Below the pieces are notes generated by a model that saw only the letters and a program-made list of their open reading frames with translations, ran no database searches and was not told the DNA's origin. Source: an uncultured Burkholderiales bacterium (GTDB lineage Bacteria > Pseudomonadota > Gammaproteobacteria > Burkholderiales > Burkholderiaceae_C). Taken from it: a stretch of 49,014 nt of DNA. Positions 25,187-34,203 of this stretch are shown here, in pieces (position 1 is the stretch's first letter; each line of letters opens with the position of its first letter). The stretch lies in assembly GCA_937927685.1 (NCBI GenBank), contig CALBSC010000043.1:1-49014 (forward strand), read 5' to 3'. The translations under genes and the position numbers were made by a program.

Positions 25187-25234
25187 ATCCATGAGAGGTC
25201 AAAAAAAGAAATGGCTGAAAATAATACCTTTGGT

Positions 25235-26011
25235 TTAAATTCCTTTGGCTGTGCTGGGTCCGCTGACCACGGCACTGAGCATGCGCCCGGATTCCTGGTT
25301 CTTGAGGCGGATCTGCTCACCCATCAGGCCGTCCTGCTGGGCTTCCGCCCGGATCGTGATCTGGAAACCGCGCCCCTCGCCCACCGAGACCAGCACTTGC
25401 TGACCGCGTTTGACCAGTTGTGTCGCTTTGACGTCATAGCTGCGCAATGGCGTATTGGCCGGCCAGTCACGCAGCAGTTCCATGTGTTGTACTTCCCGCG
25501 GGTCGGCCACGAGCTGGGTGTCGGAGGCGGGGAGGGCCAGGGTGGCCTGCTGGAGCAAACCCGGCTGGATGACGGTGCCACGCTTGAGCATTTGGGTGGA
25601 CACCCAGACGGTACGCATCACCAGACCCGGTGTGGTGGTGGGGGCAGGGGTGGCGCTCGCCACACCATGCGTGGTGACTTGTAAAAACAGCTGCCAGCTG
25701 GGGGCATCGCAGCGCGCGCGCACCGACTGACGATTTTGAAACGGGTAGTCAAACCGCACTTCACGCTCGCACGCGGGCACCTTGAGCCGAGCGTCCAGTG
25801 GCGCCACCACCAGTTGATCCACCGGTACATTCTGGTTTTGGCCGACCCAGGCCTTGGCCTGCTTCAGCACCGATTCCTCGGCTTTCACCACCGAGCTGGC
25901 CAGGGTCAGCCCCCACACCACGCCCAGGGCGCAGCCTGCCCGCCACCAGGGGGTGTCGGAAGGGCGGCCGTGGCGGCTGTCGGTCTGAATCGGGAGGCAC
26001 AACATTTGCAT
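25235..26011 (-). CDS. flgA: Flagellar P-ring assembly chaperone FlgA
   Basis: This 258-residue exported protein has an extended signal peptide (hydrophobic about 25-40, ending VVKA-E). A FlgA N-domain follows (VGQNQNVPVDQLVVAPLDARLKVPACEREVRFDYP), then a SAF domain and C-domain (RGTVIQPGLLQQATLALPA, GRGFQITIRAEAQQDGLMGEQIRLKNQESGRMLSAVV). It assists FlgI polymerisation into the P ring in the periplasm. The N-terminal region is longer than usual before the hydrophobic core. A sigma-54 site lies 57-73 bp upstream. Confidence 0.95.
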   Translation of the reverse strand: MQMLCLPIQTDSRHGRPSDTPWWRAGCALGVVWGLTLASSVVKAEESVLKQAKAWVGQNQNVPVDQLVVAPLDARLKVPACEREVRFDYPFQNRQSVRARCDAPSWQLFLQVTTHGVASATPAPTTTPGLVMRTVWVSTQMLKRGTVIQPGLLQQATLALPASDTQLVADPREVQHMELLRDWPANTPLRSYDVKATQLVKRGQQVLVSVGEGRGFQITIRAEAQQDGLMGEQIRLKNQESGRMLSAVVSGPSTAKGI

Positions 26012-26067
26012 TCTTTGGTGTTGAGGCTAGGGTGTTTGACAGTTTTTCGTCGGTTGTCCCAGTCCCA

Positions 26068-26084
26068 TGCAAATTCGATACCAA
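26068..26084 (-). promoter_or_regulatory. Sigma-54 promoter for flgA
   Basis: On the minus strand TGGTAT-CGAAT-TTGCA has GG-N10-GC spacing and a full -12 element. The predicted start near 26057 gives a leader of about 46 bases before flgA. Confidence 0.6.
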
Positions 26085-26111
26085 CTTTGCAGATCCGTTT
26101 CAAGGTGAGCC

Positions 26112-27281
26112 ATGGCAATCAATATTGATTCAAATATTCTGTCCAAATCTGAATTCATAACCCAAAAGAATTCAGAGGATCTGGTTCGTCCCCAATTGTC
26201 TGATACAGGTTCTGGCCTGAATTTCAGCCGGGTGCTGGGTGACGCCCGTTCGTCAATCCGGCTCAATTCCCTGCAATCCTTGCCGCCAGACTCCACCCTT
26301 GTCAAAAGTGGCGACACCTTGTCGGGCATCGTCAAACAGTTTTTGAACAGCCGTGGCGTCAACGCGTCCATGTCGGATGTTCAACGCCTGGCCCAGGAGG
26401 TGGCGCAAGCCAGTGGCATTCAGAACGCCAACCGTATTTATCCCGGGCAACGCATTGCCCTGGGAACTTTGCATGCCCTGTTGCCGGGCGCCACCCCCAA
26501 CCTGGCGGCGCTGGACAAGTCCCTGCCTCAGCAGTCGGCAGGCTTCAGTACCACCGTCCCCACACCCGCCAGCGGGGTTGAACCCCCGTCCCTGGTGCCC
26601 AACACCCAGCTGCAACTGCTGACCCGCATTGGCAACCAGGCCAACCCGATCTTGCAAAAGACACTGGACCGTGCGGTCGAAAAGGGGTTTATTCCTCCCA
26701 ACGAGCGCCAGGCGGTGCATGACCGCATTTTGCAGATGGCCACGGAATACAAATTCTCTCCCGATGACTTTGCCCGCATGACCTTGATGGAAAGCGATGG
26801 CATGAACCCCAAGGCCAGCAACAGCCGTTGTCACGGCATCATCCAGTTTTGTGACGGGCCGGACCGGGGCGCGGCCAGCGTGGGCTTTGGTCAAAACCCC
26901 AAAGCCATCATGAACAAGAGCGTGCTGCAGCAGCTGGATCTGGTGGCCAAGTACTTTGACGACACCGGGCTGAAAAACATGGGCCCGGCGGGCCTGGATG
27001 ATTTGTACCTGACGGTGCTGACACCTGCTGCGCGGCAAGAAACTCGACAGCAGGTGAACCTCAACATCGCTGGCACCCAGGCGCCGCAGCTGTATGTGAA
27101 CCGTGATGTGCGCGCCGGCATCACCCGGCAATCGATACAGCAGGGCTTGCACCAAAACGCCAACGAGCGGCTGGGGCTCGACACACCGCCCACGCTGCAG
27201 CCGGTGTCCGGCAGTGTCAATCGCGTGCAGGCACTCAAGGTCAGCGCCTACGCCAACGCGTCGGGTTCCATCACCCGCTGA
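26112..27281 (+). CDS. LysM and lytic transglycosylase-like protein, probable flagellar wall-lytic enzyme
   Basis: The 389-residue protein has no obvious signal peptide. It carries a LysM-like domain at about 61-117 (TLVKSGDTLSGIVKQFLNSRG, then NANRIYPGQRIAL) and a transglycosylase-like core at about 190-330. There, ARMTLMESDGMNPKASNSRCHGIIQF places a catalytic-type Glu227 before the usual N-P-A-like turn. It lies just upstream of flgB. Because FlgJ here lacks its muramidase half, this is a good candidate for cutting peptidoglycan during rod assembly. The absence of a signal suggests export by the flagellar system itself, as for FlgJ; that is inference. AAGGTGAG precedes the ATG. Confidence 0.75.
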   Translation: MAINIDSNILSKSEFITQKNSEDLVRPQLSDTGSGLNFSRVLGDARSSIRLNSLQSLPPDSTLVKSGDTLSGIVKQFLNSRGVNASMSDVQRLAQEVAQASGIQNANRIYPGQRIALGTLHALLPGATPNLAALDKSLPQQSAGFSTTVPTPASGVEPPSLVPNTQLQLLTRIGNQANPILQKTLDRAVEKGFIPPNERQAVHDRILQMATEYKFSPDDFARMTLMESDGMNPKASNSRCHGIIQFCDGPDRGAASVGFGQNPKAIMNKSVLQQLDLVAKYFDDTGLKNMGPAGLDDLYLTVLTPAARQETRQQVNLNIAGTQAPQLYVNRDVRAGITRQSIQQGLHQNANERLGLDTPPTLQPVSGSVNRVQALKVSAYANASGSITR

Positions 27282-27364
27282 GCGGCAAGCTTTCGCCGCT
27301 GGCGGAACCGACAGGCAGCCGTTTGCCACTGGCAGGCAGCGGCACGGGGTTGTCACGCCCCCAA

Positions 27365-27374
27365 CCCCCCCCCC
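27365..27374 (+). repeat. Ten-base poly-C tract upstream of the flgB promoter
   Basis: Ten consecutive C stand 17 bp before the -24 element of the sigma-54 site, in the 195-bp gap between the LysM gene and flgB. The same gap also has a 6-bp dyad at 27281-27300 (AGCGGC/GCCGCT) without a T tract. Confidence 0.8.
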
Positions 27375-27391
27375 ATGGCCTTTTTTTGACA

Positions 27392-27407
27392 GGGCACGGT
27401 TTTTGCA
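27392..27407 (+). promoter_or_regulatory. Sigma-54 promoter for the flgB operon
   Basis: GGGCAC-GGTTT-TTGCA matches the -24/-12 consensus except for G in place of the first T. A start near 27418 gives a leader of about 60 bases. It would drive flgBCDEFGHIJKL. Confidence 0.8.
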
Positions 27408-27476
27408 GATGTCGGTTCGAGGTCTTGTCACTTGAGGCCGGGACCCGAAACATCGCAGGAATTACTGGGGACGATG

Positions 27477-27860
27477 ATGGACATACTGAACAGTGCATTT
27501 GGCATCCATGAGCAGGCTCTGAAAGTCAGAAGCCAGCGCATGGAGGTGCTTGCGCGCAACATTGCGAACGCGGACACCCCCAACTTCAAAGCCCAGGATC
27601 TTGACTTCAAGGCCATGCTCAAGGAAGTCAAGAAGGATTACCTGACCGCCACCAACGAAAAACACTTTTCGGCCGTGGCCGATGCCCCCGACAACGGCAT
27701 GCGGTATCGCACGCCATTCAACTCATCGTTCGATGGCAACACCGTCGAGATCAGTGTCGAGCAGGCCCAGTTCGGTAAGGCTGCCGGTGATTACCAGGCC
27801 ACCTTGCAGTTCCTGGAAAACCGCATCGGCGGCATTCGCAAGGCCCTCAAAGGAGAGTGA
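27477..27860 (+). CDS. flgB: Flagellar proximal rod protein FlgB
   Basis: This 127-residue rod protein has the conserved N-terminal helix LKVRSQRMEVLARNIANADTPNFKAQDLDF and the C-terminal helix FGKAAGDYQATLQFLENRIGGIRKAL. It forms the first layer of the rod on FliE/FliF. Two ATG codons stand in tandem (27474, 27477); GGGG at 27467-27470 fits the second better. flgC follows within 5 bp. Confidence 0.97.
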   Translation: MDILNSAFGIHEQALKVRSQRMEVLARNIANADTPNFKAQDLDFKAMLKEVKKDYLTATNEKHFSAVADAPDNGMRYRTPFNSSFDGNTVEISVEQAQFGKAAGDYQATLQFLENRIGGIRKALKGE

Positions 27861-27865
27861 ACACC

Positions 27866-28294
27866 ATGAGAAGCCTGGACAGTGTTTTTGGAATTGCTGG
27901 CACCGCGCTGAATGCGCAGATGGTGCGCATGAACACCACCGCCTCCAACCTGGCCAACGCCACCACCGTGGCTGGCAGCGAAAAGGATGCGTTCCGCGCC
28001 AAGCGCCCGGTGTTCAAGGCCTTGCTCGAGGAAGAAATGACCCACGCCGGCGCGCCCTACCTGGGGGGTGTCAAGGTGGACATGGTGGCCGATGACCCGA
28101 CCCCCATCCGCAGCCTGCACGACCCCGGCAACCCGATGGCGGACGCGAACGGCTATGTGTATCTCTCCAACGTCAACGAAATGCAGGAAATGGTGGAAAT
28201 GATGTCCGCCTCCCGCTCCTATCAAAACAACGTTGAAGTGGTGAACACCGCCAAACAACTGATGATGCGCACGCTCGACATCACCAAAGCCTGA
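27866..28294 (+). CDS. flgC: Flagellar proximal rod protein FlgC
   Basis: The 142-residue product starts MRSLDSVFGIAGTALNAQMVRMNTTASNLANATTV and ends with the helix VNEMQEMVEMMSASRSYQNNVEVVNTAKQLMMRTLDI, both FlgC signatures. AAAGGAGAG stands just before the ATG at 27866; a GTG at 27857 overlapping the flgB stop is the less likely start. It follows FlgB in the rod. Confidence 0.97.
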   Translation: MRSLDSVFGIAGTALNAQMVRMNTTASNLANATTVAGSEKDAFRAKRPVFKALLEEEMTHAGAPYLGGVKVDMVADDPTPIRSLHDPGNPMADANGYVYLSNVNEMQEMVEMMSASRSYQNNVEVVNTAKQLMMRTLDITKA

Positions 28295-28311
28295 GTGAAT
28301 AAGGACACGAC

Positions 28312-29010
28312 ATGACGACTGCTACCACCTCTCAGCCCGCGTTGCCCAATGGCATCGTGCGCTATGAAGATTACACCGCCAAGAAAAAGCTGACCCCCCA
28401 GAACACCGAGATGGGGCAAAACCAGTTTCTGACGCTGTTCACCACACAGCTGAAAAACCAGAACCCCCTGGACCCGATGAAGAACGAAGCCTTCGTCGCT
28501 CAGTTGGCGCAGTTCTCACAACTCGAGGCCACCACCGCCATGAAAACCAGCCTGGACACCATGGTCACCAGCATGAAGTCTGACCGCATGCTGTCCGGTT
28601 CGTCGCTGATTGGACGCAAGGTCGGCGTGCCCGATGGCCCGGCCACGCTGCTCAGCGGCCAACCCGTGACGGGCTCGGTGGATTTGCCCACCGGTGCCGA
28701 TGGCGTGAAGTTCGAGGTCTTCAACGACAAGGGGCAACTGGTTCGCTCGCAAATTTTCGGCTCACAGACTGCCGGGCCGCTGAGCCTCAGCTGGGACGGT
28801 CTGGACGACAACGGCCAGGCCATGGCCGATGGCAACTACCGTTTCAAGGTCACTGCCACCAGCAATGGTGTGACCAGCACCCCCACGGTGAACACCCTCA
28901 GCACGGTGCGCAGTGTCAGCAGCGCCGGCACGGCCGACGACGCCTGGTTACTGGAAGTCGACGGTGGCAAAACCATCAGCCTCAATGACGTCAAACGCAT
29001 TGGCTATTGA
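28312..29010 (+). CDS. flgD: Flagellar hook cap protein FlgD
   Basis: At 232 residues this has the FlgD N-terminal motif MGQNQFLTLFTTQLKNQNPLDPMKNEAFVAQLAQFSQLE (about 35-75). The hook-cap Ig-like domain (about 110-225) contains GPLSLSWDGLDDNGQAMADGNYRFKV. FlgD caps the growing hook and is later replaced by FlgK. AAGGA stands upstream of the ATG. Confidence 0.97.
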   Translation: MTTATTSQPALPNGIVRYEDYTAKKKLTPQNTEMGQNQFLTLFTTQLKNQNPLDPMKNEAFVAQLAQFSQLEATTAMKTSLDTMVTSMKSDRMLSGSSLIGRKVGVPDGPATLLSGQPVTGSVDLPTGADGVKFEVFNDKGQLVRSQIFGSQTAGPLSLSWDGLDDNGQAMADGNYRFKVTATSNGVTSTPTVNTLSTVRSVSSAGTADDAWLLEVDGGKTISLNDVKRIGY

Positions 29011-29064
29011 TTCATTTCTCTCTTTTTTTCATCAGTTTCCTGATCATCTCGGAGCACACGCACC

Positions 29065-31911
29065 ATGTCCTTTTTTACCGCACTGACAGGTCTTAACGCC
29101 GCCACCGCCCAGCTGGCCGTGACCAGTAACAACATCGCCAACGCGGGTACCGTGGGCTACAAGCGGTCACGCACCGACTTCGGTGACATTTTTGCCACCT
29201 CACCGCTGCAAAAAGCCACGGCCACGATTGGTCAGGGTGTGTCGCTCAAGGGCGTGAAGCAGGAATTCAGTCAGGGTAACGTGAGCTTTTCGTCCAACAC
29301 GCTGGACCTGGCCATTACCGGTGACGGTTTCTTTCCGCTGAAGTCTGCCGACGGCTTCCAGGACATCTACACGCGTAACGGCTCGTTCATGATGAACGAC
29401 CAGAACAACGTCGTGAACTCGGCAGGACAACGACTGATGGCGGCCTCGGTCGACAGCTCGGGTAAGGCTAACCTGAACGACAAAAACGTGCTGACCATCC
29501 CGCAAAAAACGACCGGTCAGGCCAACGAAACCACCCTGATCAAGCTGGGCCTGAACTTTCCCGCTGACGCGCAGGTCATCACCTCCGCCTTCAACCGCAA
29601 CGACCCCACCACTTACAACAAGAGCACCGCGCTGACGGTGTACGACAAGGGCGGTAACGGCTACCTGGCCACGGTTTACTACGCCAAGACGCAAAACGCC
29701 AGTGCGAGCAAACCGACCAACAAATGGCAGACCTATGTTTACATTGGTGACTCCATGGTGAGTGCTGCCCTGCAGCAGTCCACGGATTCGACCGGTCAGA
29801 AGATGTATGTGAACAAGTATGGTCAGCTCAAGCCCGAGAGCGAGGTGAGTGACCTGTTGGTGAACAGCAAAACACAGAAATTCGCGCTTGACAACCTGAC
29901 AGACGTGCGCACATCAGTGCCTGCCAGTGTGGTCAGCAACAGCTTGCCCAACGTGTATATCAACGCCGATGAGCAGGGTGCAAATTTTTCCTACAGCGGT
30001 TCGGTGGGAGGGGCGGATTACCTCAACCTGGTGAATGGAACAGGATCGACCGGTGGCTTGAAGAACTTCATGACCATTTCGGTCGACGGTAGCAAAGACG
30101 TGACGCTGGACATGAGTCGCCTGGCGGGCAAAAAACTCACCGGAACCCAGTTTGCCAAGGAATTGACCAATGAGTTGAACTACCGATTCGGCGACGAGCG
30201 GTACTTTGACTTGTCCACCATGCAAACGTCAATACCCGCCAACTCCAACAAAATCACCCTGGCCTACAACTACGACGCCAAAGGTCAGGGACAGCCCGAT
30301 TTGTCGATCGACTTGAGTAACCTCAAGACCACCCAACTGGATGGAAGCCCTCTTGGTTCGGGCGCACCCGCTGCAGCGAACCCCAGCAAGATCACAACCG
30401 CTGACCTGGTCAACATCGTCCAGGCCCGTCTTTCCAAGGCGGTCAGCGACTACAACACCGCAAACCCCAACACGCCGGTGCCCACCTTCACCGCAAGCTA
30501 TGACCCCGTGGCTCGTGGCTTCAAGTTCAAGCCGGACAGTGATGTGACCGGCACCTTGGGTATCAAGTCATCACTCAGCACCAACAGCATCTTCGGTTTG
30601 TCGACCACCCTGACCGACCTCACGGTGGCCGATGGCAGCTATCCAGGATTGATCGGTCCGAACGGCGATTTTATTCAGCCGGCCGATCAACAACGCTATG
30701 GTCTCAAAGTCGAATTCGACACGGTGAAGCAAAACTTTACGATTTCCTCCGGCACCACCGGCGATGCTTCCACGATCAAGGTCACCGTACCCAAAGACGG
30801 TCTGGCTCAAACCTACATGGGCCTGGATGTGTCCACGGAAGTCAAGACCACGGCCGAAGCCGTTCGCGGTATTGCCTCGGTACCTGCCTCGGTGACGGGT
30901 TCGCCGGTGCAGATCAACATCAACAACAACTTCACCGTGGACGTGACCAACAACAAGTTCGTGGTGGCCGTGGACGATGTGAAGGGCACGGTGGAGTTGC
31001 CTCTGGGGAATACCTACACCCTGGAGAGCTTCAAGACCGAACTCGAAAAACGCATCAACCAACTGGCCAATGTGGACGGGGGCGCTGTGTGCGGGGTGAA
31101 AGTGTCGTTCGATCGGGCAAAGAACTCCTTTGTCTTCACGACAGGCACGGCCACCTCCAACTCGTTTATCAAAGTGTCGGGCTCGGCCACCTGGGGGCTG
31201 GCCAACCTGGATGCAGGTCGTGGTCAGACCAGCACCTGGATCAAGCCGACCCAATACACCGAACTGGTGGACGGGGTGCCGGTTGCCAAGTACATCGACG
31301 AATTCGGCAAGGAAACGTCCAGTGCCGATGGCTTCAAGTCATTGCCGGCCTGGTCGCCGGTCTACCTGGACCGCGGCGAACTGACTTTCGACACGGGCGG
31401 AAAACTGGTGTCTCCCAAAGCGGGCTCCCAACTCGATACCGTGTATCTGGCAGACGGTAAGGGTGCCTTGACCATCAACATCGACTACTCCAAGTCGACT
31501 CAGTATTCCTCGCCCTATGCGGTGCTGTCGCAATCGCAGGACGGTGCCCCCGAGGGCGACCTGGTGGGCTTGAGCGTGAAGGACGACGGTCTGGTGACAG
31601 CCAGCTATTCCAACGGCTCGCAGTCGTCCCTGGGCAAGGTGGTGCTGGTGAACTTCTCCAACGCCTCTGGCTTGCGCCAGATCGGTGACTCCAGCTTCTA
31701 CGCCAGCTCGGAATCGGGCAAGGCCAAGACCGGTGAAGCCGGTTCAGCCGGATACGGAACCATCCGCTCCGGTGCCACCGAGCGTGCCAACGTGGACCTG
31801 ACGACCGAACTGGTGGACCTGATCACCGCCCAGCGTAACTTCCAGGCCAACGCCAAGGCGATTGAGACCAACACCACGCTGACCCAGACCATCATCCAGA
31901 TTCGTGCCTGA
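29065..31911 (+). CDS. flgE: Flagellar hook protein FlgE (oversized, 948 residues)
   Basis: Both ends are typical: the N-terminal rod/hook motif LAVTSNNIANAGTVGYKRSRTDF and ITGDGFFPL, and the C-terminal helix LITAQRNFQANAKAIETNTTLTQTIIQIRA. Hook proteins usually have about 400 residues; here about 550 extra residues lie between roughly residues 210 and 800. The insert is rich in Thr, Asp, Val and Asn with beta-rich character and reads like extra exposed hook domains. It lacks frameshifts and matches its neighbours in codon use, so it is a real long gene. The 54-bp gap before it holds no promoter I can see. Confidence 0.95.
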   Translation: MSFFTALTGLNAATAQLAVTSNNIANAGTVGYKRSRTDFGDIFATSPLQKATATIGQGVSLKGVKQEFSQGNVSFSSNTLDLAITGDGFFPLKSADGFQDIYTRNGSFMMNDQNNVVNSAGQRLMAASVDSSGKANLNDKNVLTIPQKTTGQANETTLIKLGLNFPADAQVITSAFNRNDPTTYNKSTALTVYDKGGNGYLATVYYAKTQNASASKPTNKWQTYVYIGDSMVSAALQQSTDSTGQKMYVNKYGQLKPESEVSDLLVNSKTQKFALDNLTDVRTSVPASVVSNSLPNVYINADEQGANFSYSGSVGGADYLNLVNGTGSTGGLKNFMTISVDGSKDVTLDMSRLAGKKLTGTQFAKELTNELNYRFGDERYFDLSTMQTSIPANSNKITLAYNYDAKGQGQPDLSIDLSNLKTTQLDGSPLGSGAPAAANPSKITTADLVNIVQARLSKAVSDYNTANPNTPVPTFTASYDPVARGFKFKPDSDVTGTLGIKSSLSTNSIFGLSTTLTDLTVADGSYPGLIGPNGDFIQPADQQRYGLKVEFDTVKQNFTISSGTTGDASTIKVTVPKDGLAQTYMGLDVSTEVKTTAEAVRGIASVPASVTGSPVQININNNFTVDVTNNKFVVAVDDVKGTVELPLGNTYTLESFKTELEKRINQLANVDGGAVCGVKVSFDRAKNSFVFTTGTATSNSFIKVSGSATWGLANLDAGRGQTSTWIKPTQYTELVDGVPVAKYIDEFGKETSSADGFKSLPAWSPVYLDRGELTFDTGGKLVSPKAGSQLDTVYLADGKGALTINIDYSKSTQYSSPYAVLSQSQDGAPEGDLVGLSVKDDGLVTASYSNGSQSSLGKVVLVNFSNASGLRQIGDSSFYASSESGKAKTGEAGSAGYGTIRSGATERANVDLTTELVDLITAQRNFQANAKAIETNTTLTQTIIQIRA

Positions 31912-31944
31912 TGACGGCGTGAATTGACTTTTTAAGTATTCATC

Positions 31945-32709
31945 ATGGACCGTCTTGCCTTCAACGCCGCCGCCAGTGTGAACGAACAGCGTCTTGCCCG
32001 CCAAGTGCTGGCGCACGAGATTGCCAACGTCAACACCACTGGTTTCAAGCGCAGCTACGAAGTGGTGTTGCAAGCCTACAAGGCAGACGGACAGGGTTTT
32101 GACTCGCGACACCAGCCGCAAATCGTCAGCAAGGACCAGATCCAACTCAAGCCCGGTCCGCTGATTGCCACCGGTCGGGATCTCGACATCTTGTTGAACG
32201 ACAGCACCGTGTTGGGGGTGACCGCCCCCAACGGCGAAACGGCCTTCACCCGCCGGGGCGACCTGCGGGTGAATGCCTCGGGCGTGCTGGAAAACGGCGC
32301 CGGCCATGTGATTCGTGGCGACGGGGGGCCCATCAATGTGCCACCCGGTTTCAAGGTGAATATCGCCGAGGATGGCGGGGTTTACGCCTATGACCCCCAG
32401 CAGCCCGGGGTTCCTCAGCCCGTGCTGATTGACCGGCTGCTGTTGCGTGACGCCAGCCAGACACCCCTGGCCCGCCGAGAGGATGGCCTGTTCCGGGTTG
32501 ACGGACAACCGGCTGGCGCGGATTTTGCAACTGGTCCATTGCCGACATCGGTCACTGTCAAAGCCCTGGAGGGCAGCAACGTGAATCCGATGGAAGCGAT
32601 GGTCAAGCTGATCGAGCAAAGTCGCTCGTTCGAGCACCAGATCCGGACCATCAAGGAGGGCAAATCCAACGACGAGTCGGGTGCCTCCATGATGCGATTG
32701 CCGGGATGA
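31945..32709 (+). CDS. flgF: Flagellar basal-body rod protein FlgF
   Basis: This 254-residue rod protein starts MDRLAFNAAASVNEQRLARQVLAHEIANVNTTGFKRSYEVV and ends with the helix ALEGSNVNPMEAMVKLIEQSRSFEHQIRTI. The central D1-like part has FTRRGDLRVNASGVLENGAGHVI. It forms the proximal part of the rod above FlgB/C. No strong ribosome binding site precedes the ATG. Confidence 0.95.
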   Translation: MDRLAFNAAASVNEQRLARQVLAHEIANVNTTGFKRSYEVVLQAYKADGQGFDSRHQPQIVSKDQIQLKPGPLIATGRDLDILLNDSTVLGVTAPNGETAFTRRGDLRVNASGVLENGAGHVIRGDGGPINVPPGFKVNIAEDGGVYAYDPQQPGVPQPVLIDRLLLRDASQTPLARREDGLFRVDGQPAGADFATGPLPTSVTVKALEGSNVNPMEAMVKLIEQSRSFEHQIRTIKEGKSNDESGASMMRLPG

Positions 32710-32727
32710 TGAAATGAAGAGGTAACT

Positions 32728-33513
32728 ATGGACGCAGCACTGTGGGTTTCGAAGACGGGTCTGGATGCTCAGCAGACCCGCATGAACGTTATTTCGAACA
32801 ACCTGGCCAACGTCAACACCACAGGCTTCAAGCGCGACCGCGCCATTTTTGAAGACTTGCTGTACCAGAACATCCGCCACGCGGGCGGGCAGACCACGGC
32901 CAACACCCAGGCCCCAACCGGCTTGATGCTGGGAACCGGCACCAAGATCGTGGCCACTGAAAAGCTGCACGCCCAGGGCAACATGATCAACACCCAGAAC
33001 CCGCTGGATGTGGCGATCATGGGTGACGGCTTTTTCCAGATTGCCCAGCAGGACGGCACGATTGCCTACACGCGCGATGGCTCTTTCAAACTCTCGGCCA
33101 CCGGCCAGCTGGTGACCTCCACCGGCTTTTTGCTGCAGCCTGAAATTGTCATTCCCAACAACGCCGCCAGCGTATCCATCGGTCGCGACGGCGCTGTGTC
33201 CGTCGAACTGGTGGGCGGTGGCGGTCAACAGGTGCTGGGGCAGATTCAGGTCAGCCGCTTTGTGAATCCGAGCGGCTTGAAACCCTTGGGTAATAACCTG
33301 ATGGCGGCATCGGCCTCGAGCGGCGCACCGCAGTTGCTGCAGCCTGGCGTGAACGGTGCCGGCGTATTGAACCAGGGCTCCCTGGAAGCCTCCAACGTCA
33401 ACGTGGTGGAGGAAATGGTCAACATGATCGAGACCCAGCGCGCCTACGAGATCAACTCCAAGACGATCTCCTCGGTCGACGGCATGTTGAAGTACCTCAA
33501 CCAGAACCTGTGA
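32728..33513 (+). CDS. flgG: Flagellar distal rod protein FlgG
   Basis: At 261 residues it has normal FlgG length. The N-terminus reads MDAALWVSKTGLDAQQTRMNVISNNLANVNTTGFKRDRAIF; IMGDGFFQI and YTRDGSFKLSATGQLVTSTGFLL follow; the C-terminal helix is EASNVNVVEEMVNMIETQRAYEINSK. FlgG makes the distal rod. Unlike FlgE and FlgK its size is normal, so the expansion here is confined to extracellular parts. Confidence 0.98.
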   Translation: MDAALWVSKTGLDAQQTRMNVISNNLANVNTTGFKRDRAIFEDLLYQNIRHAGGQTTANTQAPTGLMLGTGTKIVATEKLHAQGNMINTQNPLDVAIMGDGFFQIAQQDGTIAYTRDGSFKLSATGQLVTSTGFLLQPEIVIPNNAASVSIGRDGAVSVELVGGGGQQVLGQIQVSRFVNPSGLKPLGNNLMAASASSGAPQLLQPGVNGAGVLNQGSLEASNVNVVEEMVNMIETQRAYEINSKTISSVDGMLKYLNQNL

Positions 33514-33522
33514 AGACCCGTC

Positions 33523-34203
33523 ATGAAAACCTTTGTCATCGTGTCTTCGGTGTTGTTGTTGCAGGCCTGTGCCGGCGCCAACGGGCCCATGGCCGTGCTC
33601 GAGCCCTCGCCCGAGTTCGCGCCGGTGTATCCGCTGTCCAGCAACGCCACGCGGCCTGTGACGGGGGGCATTTACAGCAACCGGCCCAGTGACTCCTGGT
33701 TTGGCCGCGGCCGCAATTACCAGGTCGGCGACCTGATCACGGTGCTGCTGAACGAATCCACGCAGGCTGCGCGCTCGCAAAACTCGGACGTCAGCCGCGA
33801 ATCCAAGAACACGGCCACCCCGTCCGGGCTCAGTACCGAACTGGGCAAACTCAACCCGGTGCTCAAAGGCATTGACCTCAGTCAATCGGCTATCGACTCC
33901 AAGGGCAAGGGCACAGCAGACCAGAAGGCCAGCCTGGTGGGCTCGGTCACGGTGACTGTGATTGACATTCTCGCCAACGGCAACCTCGTGGTGCGGGGCG
34001 AGAAAAAACTCGGCCTGGCTGAGGGGACCGAAGTGATTCAGGTGGCCGGCGTCATTCGCCCGCAAGACGTCGGACCCAACGGCACGGTGCAGTCATTGCG
34101 ACTGGCCAACGCCCAGATTGCGTACCGCGGCACCGGTGACCTCGCCAACGCCACCAAGGTGGGCTGGGGCACGAGCGCGTTGCACAAATTCTGGCCCTTC
34201 TGA
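33523..34203 (+). CDS. flgH: Flagellar L-ring lipoprotein FlgH
   Basis: This 226-residue lipoprotein has the lipobox LLLQAC near residue 16, then the FlgH pattern SNRPSDSWFGRGRNYQVGDLITVLLNESTQAARSQNSD. The C-terminal part is VTVTVIDILANGNLVVRGEKKLGLAEGTE and the end GTSALHKFWPF. It forms the outer-membrane bushing. Its stop overlaps the flgI start. Confidence 0.97.
   Translation: MKTFVIVSSVLLLQACAGANGPMAVLEPSPEFAPVYPLSSNATRPVTGGIYSNRPSDSWFGRGRNYQVGDLITVLLNESTQAARSQNSDVSRESKNTATPSGLSTELGKLNPVLKGIDLSQSAIDSKGKGTADQKASLVGSVTVTVIDILANGNLVVRGEKKLGLAEGTEVIQVAGVIRPQDVGPNGTVQSLRLANAQIAYRGTGDLANATKVGWGTSALHKFWPF

Noticed and set aside
31744..34065. Minus-strand frame of 773 residues opposite flgE, flgF, flgG and flgH
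   Set aside because: It spans several conserved genes on the other strand and shows no motif or ribosome binding site.
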